The notes under the pieces were generated by a model. The model made no database searches, was not told the origin of the DNA, and worked only from the letters and a program-made list of their open reading frames with translations. A DNA stretch of 64,000 nucleotides, from positions 233,658,335-233,722,334 of the forward strand of contig CM060922.1 in assembly GCA_030737875.1 (NCBI GenBank), in the 5' to 3' direction. The position numbers and the translations under genes are program-made. Below, piece after piece: positions 25,201 to 36,391 of the stretch. Position 1 is the stretch's first letter. The number at the start of each line of letters is the position of its first letter. This DNA is from Allium sativum. Its lineage: Eukaryota; Streptophyta; Magnoliopsida; Asparagales; Amaryllidaceae.

Positions 25201-28200
25201 CCGCTGTGTGTTGTATTTATATATTTTTATTTCCGCTACTATGAATTATTAATCTCTGATATTATTTTTCCGTTATGTAATATTTATTCGCACTCTGATG
25301 TAATTGTTGTAATAGCAATGAAATGTTCTCATGTTTGTGTTCTGATGCGTCGTGTTCTCATTACAATCCGCGTTCTCCTGTCTCTTCAGAGGTCGAGCGA
25401 ATTCAGGGCATAACAATCTGACTCATGTTGTAATTGGTTAAAAAAATCCAAGATTTTGAATCAATTCCTTTAGTCTTTCTACGATTAAGAACGTCTCAAA
25501 CATTCGATGGTAATGATTTTCTATTTTACAATATTTTCAGTTCATTTTGGTTTAAGTTAATAATATAGATACACAAGTAATTTATTTTTTCATATTTGAA
25601 CTTCTAAAACCAACACGGAATTAACTTAGAAACAGATCCTAAATAGTTGTAATACAACAAAAAACCTATCCAAACTACTCATTTATGGTCATAACTAGTA
25701 CTCTTCCAAACCCTCACTGATGCTACTACAAAACTTGAGCAGGAAGCGTCGTGAAAATCAAATATTGTTGAATTTTGAAAAATAATTTATATTAAAAATA
25801 AGGTTTATTTTAAAATTTCAAAATAACTAAAATCATTCAAGAAAATCAAGCTTTTCTAAACAAATTAACTTCTGAAAAATAATTTCTATTCAAAATAAGG
25901 TTTAAAAGAATGCAATCCAATATCTAACAATTGGTTATACCATTTTCGTATGTATAGTTCTTTTAAATGATAGAAGAATAAAATACTGGATATTAAAAAT
26001 TGATTATTTCACCCCTACCCACCCCCTCCCAAAAAAAAAAAAAAATATTCTACATATTTGACTTTTAAAAGAAATGTTTTCATAAGCATGCAATTCAAAA
26101 ACTGAAATTTCGTTAAAATGGTATTTCTATTAAGAAGTGAAAAACCAAAAAAATGTTGGATACTTATTAACTTTCCAGATATCTTTATAAATTCGAATTT
26201 TACTTTAGACCAAAAAAAATGTTTGATATGCCTTTAAGCTAGAAGTAACAGAGCAGATAATGGATTTAGATGATTTTGGTCAAAATTAGAAGAAGGGAAA
26301 ACACTTTCTGAAATCAACTATGTACTAGATTTTTCACTTCTTTTGGTTTCCTTCCATACAATACTTTTCTTATCCAAATTTCAAACTATTTATTTTTCAA
26401 GTCGTCATTGCCTTGGGAACGTGAAATGTGGAAAAATCACGATTCCCAACATGTTTTTAAAAAAGTTCCAAAATGATAGATTGGTTTATTCTCAATGACA
26501 AAGGACAAATAATCGGTAGTCTAGAATTCGTATAATTAGTGCAACGATAAAGATGAACATCAAACTAGATGGATAAGCTTCAAGCAATATCAGCAAATAT
26601 AAAGAAATCTTACGACAAATGAGGCACTAGATAATCGCATTCATCAGAATCCTCTGAACTACGCAATGCCACGCATTCAATTTCCAAATCATCTGCTGTG
26701 AGATAGCAGTGGAAGTTTAAAGTAGGACTCACGTTCTTGTCTATGGTAACAATTAGAGATAAGCTGGAGCTCTGAGTGTCATTGTTACCTTCACTGCCTG
26801 AATCATCTTCCTCATTTTCATCATTTCCACCCTCATCTTTATCAAAATACATGCACACAGTAGCTTCGATCTGCTCACCCTCGTATTCTCTCTGAAGTGT
26901 AATAGTTGGACTTTTTGGATTATCAATAATCTCAAATTGGAAATCTTCTGGCAACGCATTTCCCTGCAAAAACGCCGGAATAAATATACATATTAATGAT
27001 TTAACATAACTATTATTATAATGGTAAAGCACAACATCATCAGTCAGTTTTGATTGTGTTCATGTATCATTGAAATAGGGCTAAATTATTGGTCATATAA
27101 TGATACACAAACCTAGTAACTTTATCACTCATGATAAAGGACAGTAAGCTAAGTTTGTAAATTCAATTCAACAAGATATATTAATCATTTCGGCAACTGT
27201 AAAGATAAACTCACGCCATGAAGAAACAAAATAACCATATTATTCTTGGTATATAGAATTATAGTGCAATGAAGAAAAAAAATATTTCAGCTTCAGTATA
27301 TGCCAAGAATGTAAAATTGTAGCATGAAACTGTTCGCCCAGATAAGAAGTAAGAAACATACAAATGTAACAACCCGGATTTTCAGAACCAATTTAAAATT
27401 TTTTTTTTAGCAATTTTAATGGATTTTGGATATTTAAAATGATTTATTTTAAATAATGACTAAAATTTTATTTTTAAACGTAGTTAGAACGTATAAATTT
27501 ATTTTAATTATAAAACGAGCCTGAAATGGTGCGATAGTTTGAAAATTCGATTTCTAATTTCAATTGAATATACAGAATTCAATATAAGTCAGAATTGGAC
27601 GAAACAAAAAATATTTGAATCTGTTTAACTATATCTTTCTAACGAATGTAAAAAACTGAGATTTCACCTTGTAAATTATAAGTTATGTCCATTTTAAAAT
27701 TTAAAATGGTCGCTATGCAATTTATATATATTTTAATACAATATATAGCCCTTAAAAATAGCCATTTTGCAAACGACCTCCGTTTTCGATGAAACCACTT
27801 TTGTTGGATCCGAAATGTCAAATTATTGCTATATTCCAATTTTCATAATTTTTGAAATTAATATGTGAGCGTAGTGAATTTAAACGTGTTTGGTAATTTC
27901 AGTTTGAATTTAATCGACTGAAAAATGACCATTTTTCAAACGATCTCCAAATTCGACGAAATTAGTTTTCTTAGGACTGTATCGTCAAAACATAGCTAGA
28001 TTTATTTTTTTGTAATTTTAGGAGTCAGTATGTGGCCCCGGTAAATTAAAATGTACGTTAAATTCAATATTGACCATTATATTAATTTATATTTTAATTT
28101 TGACAAAAAACTGATCGAACCAGTCGAATTGACTGACGAAACACATCTCATTGTGTCCGGAATGGGGTATTTGGTTAGAAACGACAGTCGTTGAGTTTGA

Positions 28201-31200
28201 TTTGGAGTTCGAATGCAAAACGGATATAAAAAGAATTAAATAATATAAAACAATTGGGTATAAATACCCTATATTTATCACAAACCCTAACCCTAACTAA
28301 ATTCCGCCGTCAGCTCAAAATCCAGGGCCGAAATTGTCCCCTTTTGATTCACTAATATCTCCCAATCTAAATCGAATTGATTCATGAAATCAAAGCAAAA
28401 ACTATAGAGCATCTTAAGGGTTGTCGATTGATACGGGTATATGATCTGTTATAGAGGTGTATGGGCTTCGATTTTCTGCCTCGAACCTCGCACGTTCACA
28501 CGCCTTTCTAGGGCGTTACAAAGTTGCGAGTTGCACCATGGTGGGGGCGCAGGGAGGTGGTTCTTGGCTCGACGATGTAGTGGCTCTGGATCGACTTTCG
28601 ATCATCCACGGGCGGTGCAAGATGAAGCCCTAAGTTTAAACGATGGGTTCAAATTTTTTTTTCATGACCTGGAGCATAGCCGATGGGAGAAGGATTAAGG
28701 GTAGGATTAGGAAAATAAATCAAAAGTTAATTATGTTTATTAGTTTATTAATGTAATTAATACTTGAACTGTCATAACTTTTCCATACGACATCAGAATT
28801 GCACGAAACCAGTTGCGTTGGATTCGCAACGACGAGAGCTACATGATGGAACAGACCAAGACAGAAACGGAAGCAGCTGCAGATTTTGATTAAATTAAAC
28901 GTTGGGTTTAATTTAATCAAAATAATCGTTTTATAACGATTTCGAAACCGGTCAATGTGAGAACGCTTTCTCACTCAATTTATATTACAGTTAAATATAT
29001 ACTAGGATGCAAACGGTACTTATTAGCACCCGACATCATTGATTGTACAAACCATTGATGTTTGTTCTGGATTGAATTGACTGTACTGTATTCATGTGTT
29101 GAATAAAATGTTTAAACATGAATAGCATATTTTATCGTTAAAAATGTATTTTTTAATGTATACATGAACGACATAAAATTCTCCTGAAATGAAAATAAAT
29201 ATTCATTTACAAATCGGATGATTTGTTTATGTACACTCATTTAACTGAGACAAATAAAATCTATGTTTGTTGATTGAAACCCCACGGGTATTAGAATGAT
29301 ATCTGACGTACACTAATCACAAGTGTTTAGTAGTATGTCGATTGATTGGTTGACAGACAGTTGTAAGCGTTAATTATTTATATTTAATGCTTATGTCGTT
29401 GTGTAATGCACTCTGAATGATGGATGATTGTTTATCATTGTTATTATATACATGTGTTGTATGGAATCCATATAAATAACATTATATGGTAATTGATTGT
29501 GTCTCATTCCAATTTGGAAAATAAAGAATATTTTAAAATAATATTCAGAAAAGGATTAAAAATATTCATATGTTGAATATAATATTAATGTGTTGAATAA
29601 AATATTTAAACAATAAAAATATCATTTTATTGAATGTATAAACCATTAAAAATATTTCTGTGTTGAATAAAATATTCATGTATTGAATAAAATATTTAAA
29701 CAATAAAAATATAATTTTTATTGAATGTATAAACCATTAAAAATATTCATGTGTTGAATAAAATATTTAAACAATAAAAATATCATTTTTATTGAATGTA
29801 TAAACCATTAAAAATATTCATGTGTTGAATAAAAATTCATGTGTTGAATAAAATAAAATAACGAATATTTTAAAATAATATTCAGTAAAAGATCAAAATA
29901 TGATTTTGATGTGGATGGACACAAAAATATTGAAATATGTGAAACCGTGTTGATTAGATATGCGTCATTTTAACGCGAACGATATTTATATCGATTTTAT
30001 TTATTTTTATAATGAATATCGAAAAAGAAGTGATTTCAAAATCTAATGTTTTGAAAATATTATCATTTATATATTAATGATAAGGAATATTCAATTTTGA
30101 TTTAAAATTGAAAAGAAATTTGAAATCATTTTTAAAACGAATTTAAAACGATTTATAAAATACGTTTTAAATGGAAATCGACGAAACATATAATATATAT
30201 ATATATATAATGATCTGAATAGAACGCGCTGCGACCGTTCGCGAATTTCGACCATTGACTTTGAATTGTCATTACGGGACATCCGACCGTCGGATTCTCC
30301 TAAAACCGGAACCGTTGGGTTCGTATCGGAAAGAGCTTTCCAATGAATATAAAAGATCTGAAATTTAACGGTTGCGTTTGGAAATATGTCCAAATCAAAT
30401 TTGGAAAAGGTCGTCATGGATGCAGTTCAGTGGCCGTTATTGAAAACCGACTGTACGGGCTTTGATAAAATTATTAAAAATATTAATAATTTGTGTAAAA
30501 TCATAGTGAATGATTTGAAAAGAATGTGGATGAAAAATTCCACGTTTGTAAAGATAAAAATATATTTTTCACAAATCGAACTAGATATTAACTAGAAAGA
30601 TAATCCAACGTTTTGAGCTAAATAAATTGGATTTGTGAATGGCTTTAAAATAACCAGAATTTTCCAATATATGAATTGAAATGGATTTGAATGGAAATAA
30701 TCTTCGAAATATTTCGATATTGGATTCCGTGAATATACGGATATTTTGGAGGAATTTGGAAGATATATATATCGTTATTGCCAATACGATATTTGTTGAT
30801 TTCAGAATTTGATATTGAATATAAGCCGATATAATTTCTACTTAGAGTCTTGTATTTAATATCGAATTGGATTTTGGGTTTGTCGTGAATGGTGTCTTTA
30901 TTAACACTGTTCTTAAACCCCGATGAGAAAAGAATAAATCTTTTAAATAAGATTTAGAAAAGTTTACCAATTGATTAATAATTAATTAGTATTGAATTGA
31001 AATTGGATTTTTGAGTTTATCATGAACTGTGTTTTAAATAACACTTGTTCTTTAACCCGATTAACAGTGAAATGTGATTTGGAATTTATAAATCTTTTTA
31101 TTAAGATTTAATGGAAAATTTTCCAAAGTAAAGTTTTCCAATTTAATAAAATAAATTGGAATGGAATTCGGTTTTGGTAATAATCGAAGTGAGCTTCTGT

Positions 31201-34128
31201 GGAGGAAGACTGTTACTATATATGGAATTTAAAATGCTTTGCCGTTATTTCATTTATATTATTAGTTGGATACGGAAATTGATATCGATTATATATATTG
31301 ATCTGTTTTCCGTGAAGATTTCATAATTAATGGAATGTGATTTTGGGTTTATCGTGAACTGTGTTTAAATGACATTGGCTCTTTAACCCAGTTAAAGACA
31401 TGATTTATTTCCTAAATTTGAATAATCATTAAATAATGATTTTTGGAGATTAAAACTAAGTAAAGTTTTAATGAATCGTTAATTAGATTGAAATGTGAAT
31501 GTGATAATGTAAGTTATCAAATTTGTGAAATGATCGAGAATGGAGTATCACCAGTTTTGCTCCAAGCAATAGTTAAATCTTTAATTAGATTTGAATGGGA
31601 AATGATAATTAATTTTTACCGATAACACCGTGGTGTTAAATATGGAGTATTACCAGTTTTGCTCCAAGGGATGAGTAGGTTGGTATTGGAAAATAAAACA
31701 AATGATTACTCTGACAAGGTTTGCTAATCCCGACTAGTTTAGAAAACCTTAATTTGGTTTAAATTATGAAAAGAGTATTTGAATAAAAAAATATTCTGGT
31801 TTGGAATGAGGCGTATGTTGTTTGTTTATATCACTTGATTATAATATACGCGGGCTATTCGAAAAGACCGGGTTTATACCCATTCTGAATAACTGATTCG
31901 ACGATAAGTCGACGATGAAGACGGTGGTTGAAGACCGGAGATCTTCACATCGTTTGGATGATTACTGATGTCTTGATTGCATAGCGAGCGCTATATCGCA
32001 AAATAGCGCATAGCGCACAGGTTGCGCTATTTTGGTTCTTATAGCGCAGGGGTCCCGTGTAGCGCAAAAATAGCGCGCTATTTTATCATAGCGTAGCCAT
32101 GAATAGCGCGCTATTTTGCTTTTTTTATTTGAACATGCATTTTCGTTTTTTTTTTCTTTTTGGAGATTTTAAACATACAGTTTTTTCCTTTTGTGCCTTT
32201 TTCCTGTGTTTTTTTTTAAGATCTTCTTTTCTGTAAGCAAAAAAAAAAAAAAAAAAAAAAAACATTATAGCGCAAAATAGCGCATAGCGCAGGCCTTGCG
32301 CTATTCGCTATTGACAACACTGCTTGATTGGGCTGTACACCCGAGAAAAGGTAATAAGTAGTGATCGTCCAAACGTACTTGGAGATCGACCGGATATGCA
32401 AGGACCTCTCTCCTGTATTGGACATACAGAACGAGGAATAAGGTGCCTTCGGTTTCGTTCAGATCTAGAACGAACTTGTAAATGGATGTGTGTCTGACAT
32501 TGGATTTTATTCTGTGTTATTGATCTCTATTAAATATATATCTGTTTAGTGACGGAGAATTTATTCTCTTGCTTAACAACCTTCTCTGAGACGTACGAGC
32601 TCAGAGATTATATATCGATAGACACCAGTCGCATGGCGTGAATTGCCTGTGTGGCATGCTGAGATGCAAATGATCAAGACTTCTGTTGAAAAGCAGAGTC
32701 TTGTGGTTGATGATCAAAGCACGACTTTAAATAGCATGGCTTTGTGTATAGCGTTAATTCGCGAGCCTCACACCTCGATATGAGTCAAAAACGGGACAAG
32801 GGACTGTAGGGAGTGCACGACGTTTCCTTCTAGCTAAGGGTGGTGTCATGGTATGGAGCCCAAACATTTATATTTTTTTACCTATGTGGATGATGGATTG
32901 CGAGGCGCCTCAGATATATCAGTTACTACGGAGCCGATGGATAAGTCTGATAGGACCGGGAAACGTGTGTTCAGGTATAACCAATCCGCTAAGTGTGCAC
33001 CGGCCCTGAAGATCCAAGGGTTCGCCAGCGTCCGAACCCTGAGGCATTTGCTAGAGTGTCTCGAAGCCGGCGAGGAGTACATTCCTTGCCTCGACTCATG
33101 CCGAAAATCCAATTTCCAATACGTGACATTTCGGTTTTAATTGTAAAACTAGTATGACGACATGATATATGGTACTTATGCCATCTATGATTGATACATT
33201 TATATTTGAAGCTGTTTTTGACACTATACACTTATAATAGTATCAAATGATATTTGTTTTAAACGTACCAAAGCATGTTTGGCTATTATAAGGGAAACTC
33301 TATCCTCCGGCTTGCGTTGCATTGTGTGATGGGACCTGAGTCTTATAATAGCTTCATTTTTCGAAGGCTTTCCTTTACGGAGAAGTTTGGGTCATTTTAA
33401 CAAACATGTTGATTGTTGATAGAGATAATTCATCCACAAAACACTTCAACTTTTTCTTCTACAAATGACAATCTAACTGTATGATATATATCTACTTCAG
33501 TGTATGCTAAGCATGTAACATTGTTGCATGAAACTATACGTCAAGACGAAAGGGGAAAATACATGCAAGCATGCTGATAGAGAAAAATCATCCACACATA
33601 ATACTTTGATTTTTCTTTTACAAATGACAATCTAACCAGATATATTAATCAAGCAACTTTATCACTCATGCTAGAGGATATATGATAAGCTTGCAAATTC
33701 TGAATATTTTGTTTTGAATTGCCAAAAACAGACATGTAAAGTTCTGATTTATAAATCAGAAGTTGAATTCAGAACTTTAAATATAACATAAACGCAATTA
33801 CAACACCATTCGATAAAAAGAGTGAATGGGTTCATGAGTATCATTATACCTTATCCGCTTCATCATCGTCAACTACTTCTTCGGAAGCGATCTCCGATTC
33901 CAAAGCACGGAAGAAATTCTCGTCGGCACACTTCTTATCATTCTCAGTCTCTAAACTTTTTGAAGAAGCGGATACGATAGAAATTGCGCAGTATGGTTTG
34001 CTGATTAAATTTCTAAGGATCAAAGTCCTTGAAATGAGAGGGGTAGTCGAGTAAAATCGAGATCTGTAAATCAAGGAAACTCTGGGAATAGAGCAGCGTA
34101 CCAAGGAGAATATTGATCGAGAAGACAT
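19061..34128 (-). CDS. MAM33-like: MAM33/p32-family mitochondrial matrix protein gene (three exons, 262 aa)
   Basis: Exons at 34128-33850, 26963-26614 and 19220-19061 join in frame (279+350+160 nt) to 262 residues plus TGA. All splice sites are GT-AG. The first 50 residues are Arg/Ser-rich without acidic residues, as in a mitochondrial transit peptide (MSSRSIFSLVRCSIP...). The middle has the family signature LPEDFQFEIIDNP and ITLQREYEGE, then an acidic stretch. The end has DLDERTKKAFHKYLATRGF and a LKSFKDFIEK terminus. The family is the trimeric acidic p32/MAM33 'mitochondrial glycoprotein' group (plant relatives include At2g39795-type proteins), implicated in mitochondrial matrix function and respiratory assembly. 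Length is typical (about 230-260 aa). The introns are 7.4 and 6.9 kb because each holds a giant LTR in the opposite orientation. No frame damage is seen, so it is probably functional. Confidence 0.9.
19449..19565. repeat. Alternating CG/CA tract and 'taattacttaagatgg' repeats in intron 2
   Basis: Bases 19449-19486 are an almost pure alternating purine-pyrimidine run (GCGCACGCACGCGTGCGCGC...CACACA), a strong Z-DNA-prone sequence. It is followed by three copies of 'taattacttaagatgg' within 80 bases. A (TTTGTG)-like run and LTR B come next. Confidence 0.8.
19674..25415 (+). mobile_element. Solo LTR B (5742 bp) with perfect TSD, in intron 2
   Basis: It starts TGTAACAACCCG at 19674 and ends GGGCATAACA at 25415. 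The flanks are identical: ATCTG at 19669-19673 and 25416-25420. No internal region, PBS or protein is present, so it is a solo LTR. It shares the ordered backbone of LTRs A, C and the intact element: U3 blocks, TATA-like region near 20580, GC-rich leader (20760-20970), conserved hairpin at 22201-22226, and the 'attgtgtgatgagacctgagt' block near 24830. Its 5.7-kb length matches the LTRs of the intact chromovirus, which identifies the family type. It lies antisense to the host gene. Confidence 0.92.
25416..26613. other. Remainder of intron 2, no feature recognised
   Basis: AT-rich DNA with poly(A)/poly(C) patches, for example near 26013-26045. No coding similarity, repeat family or RNA structure was recognised. 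Confidence 0.6.
26614..26963 (-). CDS. MAM33-like: MAM33-like exon 2 (residues 94-210)
   Basis: The acceptor TTTTTGCAG precedes GGAAATGCG (GNALPEDF...). The donor is TTGTC|GTAAGA at 26614/26613, splitting a serine codon (TC|T). The longer open frame that runs upstream of 26963 is intron read-through and not part of the protein. The exon contains the acidic segment DEGGNDENEEDDSGSEG. Confidence 0.9.
28259..28266 (+). promoter_or_regulatory. TATA box and telo-box leader of LTR C
   Basis: TATAAATA lies 894 bases into the LTR. About 20 bases later ACAAACCCTAACCCTAAC gives telo-box motifs (AAACCCTAA) typical of plant 5' leaders. The GC-rich leader block follows. Confidence 0.6.
29560..29870. repeat. 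Minisatellite in LTR C
   Basis: Units combine 'attcatgtgttgaataaaat', 'atttaaacaataaaaat' and 'attgaatgtataaacc'. Successive 'aaccatt' landmarks fall near 29641, 29732 and 29803, spacings of 91 and 71. Shorter relatives occur in LTR A (6690-6880) and, reversed, in the intact LTRs (40190-40480 and 50500-50810). Confidence 0.8.
31980..32322. mobile_element. hAT-like MITE (343 bp) with 8-bp TSD, nested in LTR C
   Basis: CTTGATTG flanks it at 31972-31979 and 32323-32330, and LTR B shows the uninterrupted site ('gtcttgattgagttg'). The right end, read inward, is CAGTGTTGTCAATAGCG. The left end is CATAGCGAGCGC, as if GTGTTGTCAA had been lost after CA. Both ends carry many TAGCGC subterminal motifs. 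The middle is T-rich with an A-run of about 24 at 32240-32263. The 8-bp TSD and CA...TG ends suit the hAT superfamily. It encodes no protein. Confidence 0.8.
33362..33849. repeat. Intron 1 remainder with diverged tandem duplication
   Basis: The block 'gatagagataattcatccac' followed by 'acaaatgacaatctaac' near 33418-33477 recurs in changed form near 33575-33637. The 'cttcagtgtatgctaag' to 'gcatgaaac' segment (33494-33535) resembles 27292-27332 on the other side of LTR C. The intron therefore held local duplications before or around the LTR insertion. No splice or RNA feature beyond the donor at 33849 is seen. Confidence 0.55.
33850..34128 (-). CDS. MAM33-like: MAM33-like exon 1 (residues 1-93)
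   Basis: The ATG at 34128 opens a frame with a basic, hydroxylated N-terminus that suits mitochondrial import. The exon ends after GATAAG at 33850, followed by the donor GTATAATG. It ends in phase 0. If the intron were read through, the next codons would be GTA then a stop. Confidence 0.88.
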
Positions 34129-34436
34129 TGTTGTATTCTGTAATTTTAGGGAAAAGCGTAGGGCTTAAGGCGGCGATGGAGAGTTTATGTAGGGTTTATT
34201 CGTAAAAAGCCTCCGCTTTGCGTACAAAATCGCATAGGATTGAAGGTCAATATAAAACTACTATATATGAAAATAAAGATCACTTTTGTTATTCTTACTC
34301 CAAATTTGATCAAGAGACGGTCAATTTTAATGACACTCTATTTATATTTAGAATTACTATGGGTATACTGAACGCAAAAATTACTATAAAAAATACTCTT
34401 GCTTTGCTTCTCCAAATAGTTTTTTTTTTTTAGAGA
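34129..34436 (-). promoter_or_regulatory. 5' leader and promoter region of the MAM33-like gene
   Basis: Upstream of the ATG on the minus strand, AAACCCTA (34190-34197) is a telo-box, an element common in promoters of plant translation and mitochondrial protein genes. No clear TATA box was identified, which is usual for such housekeeping genes. Farther out the sequence is AT-rich. Confidence 0.4.
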
Positions 34437-34792
34437 ATTGTTATTGACACCCCAAAAATGATCCGGCGGGGACACGATCAAAAATAAAATTCGGTATACA
34501 CACAACGTTTTTTGTTTTTCTTTTTTTTCGGTGGTCATTTGCTGAATAAAGGGCGAAACTCAACTACACCCTGCGAATTCCATGAATAAATTCAGCAAAG
34601 TCTTGTTGAATTTCATCTATGTCCCCCTTCAATCATTTTAGAAGTGTCAATTACAATGTTTTAAGGGTAGTTTGGTCATATTTTAATTTAGTATTAAGGG
34701 GGCTTGCATTCCAATGTCCTCCTCTTAGCAAATTTAAAAATAAATAAAAAATAAGTCACCCCTTAAATAAAATTTAGAGTGCGAATAACAAT
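34437..34792. mobile_element. MITE-like inverted-repeat element (about 356 bp)
   Basis: The left end ATTGTTATTGACACCCC and the reverse complement of the right end, ATTGTTATTCGCACTCT, match at most positions over 17 bases. No protein is encoded and the target duplication could not be fixed. The element sits about 300 bases upstream of the MAM33-like start codon. Superfamily is unassigned. Confidence 0.45.
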
Positions 34793-36172
34793 GCCCTAAA
34801 ACTACTCCTCCGTTAAAATAGAACAAATATAATGTTATATGAGATTTCTTTGGTTAATATGCATAGCTTAAATTCGCGTTCGTTTATCTAAATACAAAAT
34901 GCATATATACATTTTGAATAAACATATCAAAAAAAAAAAAAAAAGAGAACGTGTATAGCATAAAGTTTAACATGACAAAGTTATTAAAGTTTCTCAAACC
35001 CACAATATTCTTAGTTAATATGAAAAGAATTTTTAATCTGTAACAAAATGTGAACTGACTTTCGTTTTCAAGTCAATTATAATGAAGACGATGTGGAGTT
35101 TGCTGCAAAAGCTATCTGGTTCGAAAATTAGTCATGTTCCTATATAGTTGATTATCATACTTTGTATCTATCCAGTATTCTACTGTTCATTTCAGTAGTT
35201 AAGGGTGTGTTTGAGGATAACTGAAGCGAGATATTTTAGCGGGTTATTTTAGTTTGCGGAGAATGCGTTTGCGGTTTTAAGCCGACCATTTAAGCGGATC
35301 ATTTTAATTTGTGGTTTTAATTTAATTAATTTATGGTTAATTAATTCATTATTTGTTTTTAATAAATAATACGTATCCATAATTTACAGAAATAGATAAG
35401 TAAATTGAAAAATTATAAATTACTTTGATTCGGTTCAAACCAACTCCATTACGTAGTGCACTTTGATACGACCACGACGCAAAAAACCGCGTCTAAAACG
35501 GATCACATTTGCACAAGTTATTTATTTTTGAAATTTATAAAAATCAAAATTTATAAATTAACTTAATTAATAATCTTTAACCACATAAAAAAGGTCAAAA
35601 TTGGGTTATCGAGCGTCGACGCGTCCAAAATGGTCCGTTACGTTTCGGACGCGTCGGAAACTTAACGGGCCATTTTGGAGCTGCGAATGGACCCTATGAC
35701 ATTAAAATGTAATGACGCGCCGGGAACTTAACGGACCATTTTGGAGTCGCGAACGGACCCTAAGACATTAAAATGTAATCCAATATTTAGTAGACAAACT
35801 AAAAATTTATTGTACTATCACAAAGTTTATTAACTTAGTCATGTAATTTTTATTCTTAAGAACTCCATAGATTAATCAAACCGACCGTTATGGAGGTTTC
35901 CCTACTGTACAGAACCCAAAATCTATTGGTCTGTACCAATGATCTTCGGCTAAAATATCTCTCATTTTTCCGACATTTTCCTCGTTGTTCCTCTCCGCTC
36001 ATTCTTCAGGAAAATCAAATTTTGCCTGATTCTTTCATCATCGATATTCTGAGACAATTTTTTCGTTGCAAATCAAATCTTCCTTCAATTTCTTCGCTGC
36101 AAATCAAAACTACTTCGCATATTCCTCTTCCGACAACTTCTTCGCTGCAACTCATATCTTCTCTGCGTATTC
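34793..36172. repeat. Intergenic DNA with a 66-bp tandem duplication
   Basis: A 66-base unit beginning CGCGTCGG / CGCGCCGG and containing 'cattttggag' and 'gacattaaaatgtaat' occurs twice at 35650-35715 and 35716-35781. The rest, including GTGTGTTTG near 35206, resembles a degraded small DNA transposon, but no ends were matched. The open frame at 35890-36225 is Leu/Ser-rich and unrecognised. Confidence 0.5.
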
Positions 36173-36360
36173 GCTGCAAATCAAATCTTCTTCGCATAGG
36201 CCAGTGTCGTAATTTTTTCGCATAGGTCATTTAATCTGTGACGTTCGCATAGCTCGGTACATACTCGCTGCAAATCAAATCTTCTTCGCATAGGTCAGTC
36301 TGATAATTTTTTCGCATAGGTCGTTTAATCTGTGGCGCTCGCATAGGTCGGTTTGATAAT
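36173..36360. repeat. 94-bp tandem repeat, two copies
   Basis: 'gctgcaaatcaaatcttctt' starts at 36173 and 36267. Each unit also contains two 'ttcgcataggtc' motifs. It lies directly before the Pumilio-like coding fragment and could be part of its former leader or an intron. Confidence 0.75.
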
Positions 36361-36391
36361 TTTTTCTTGCGTTTTGATAATAAGTTTTTTT

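Larger units (their letters stand above)
27365..33361 (+). mobile_element. LTR C, giant LTR in intron 1, 3'-truncated, with a nested MITE
   Basis: It starts TGTAACAACCCGG at 27365 and follows LTRs A and B block by block: the 'cattgtgtccggaatg' block at 28151, TATA at 28259, GC-rich leader (28440-28690), minisatellite (29090-29870), hairpin (30276-30300), and the 'attgtgtgatgggacctgag' block near 33332. Similarity to B stops around 33361, so roughly 570 bases of the 3' end are missing and no TSD can be matched. A 343-bp hAT-like MITE with its TSD accounts for its extra length. It is antisense to the host gene. A 95-residue open frame at 32853-33140 overlaps a block conserved as DNA in the other LTRs but not in frame, so it is not called as a gene. 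Confidence 0.85.

Noticed and set aside
26610..27032. Minus-strand 140-codon frame taken as a complete gene
   Set aside because: Only residues after the acceptor at 26963 belong to the MAM33-like exon 2. The upstream 23 codons and the start are intron sequence.
28280..28300. Telomere-like CCCTAACCCTAAC
   Set aside because: Only two or three units directly after a TATA box. It fits a telo-box in a leader, not a telomere.
32853..33140. 95-codon frame in LTR C
   Set aside because: The DNA block is conserved in LTR B and the intact LTRs, but indels break the frame there, so it is a conserved non-coding LTR block.
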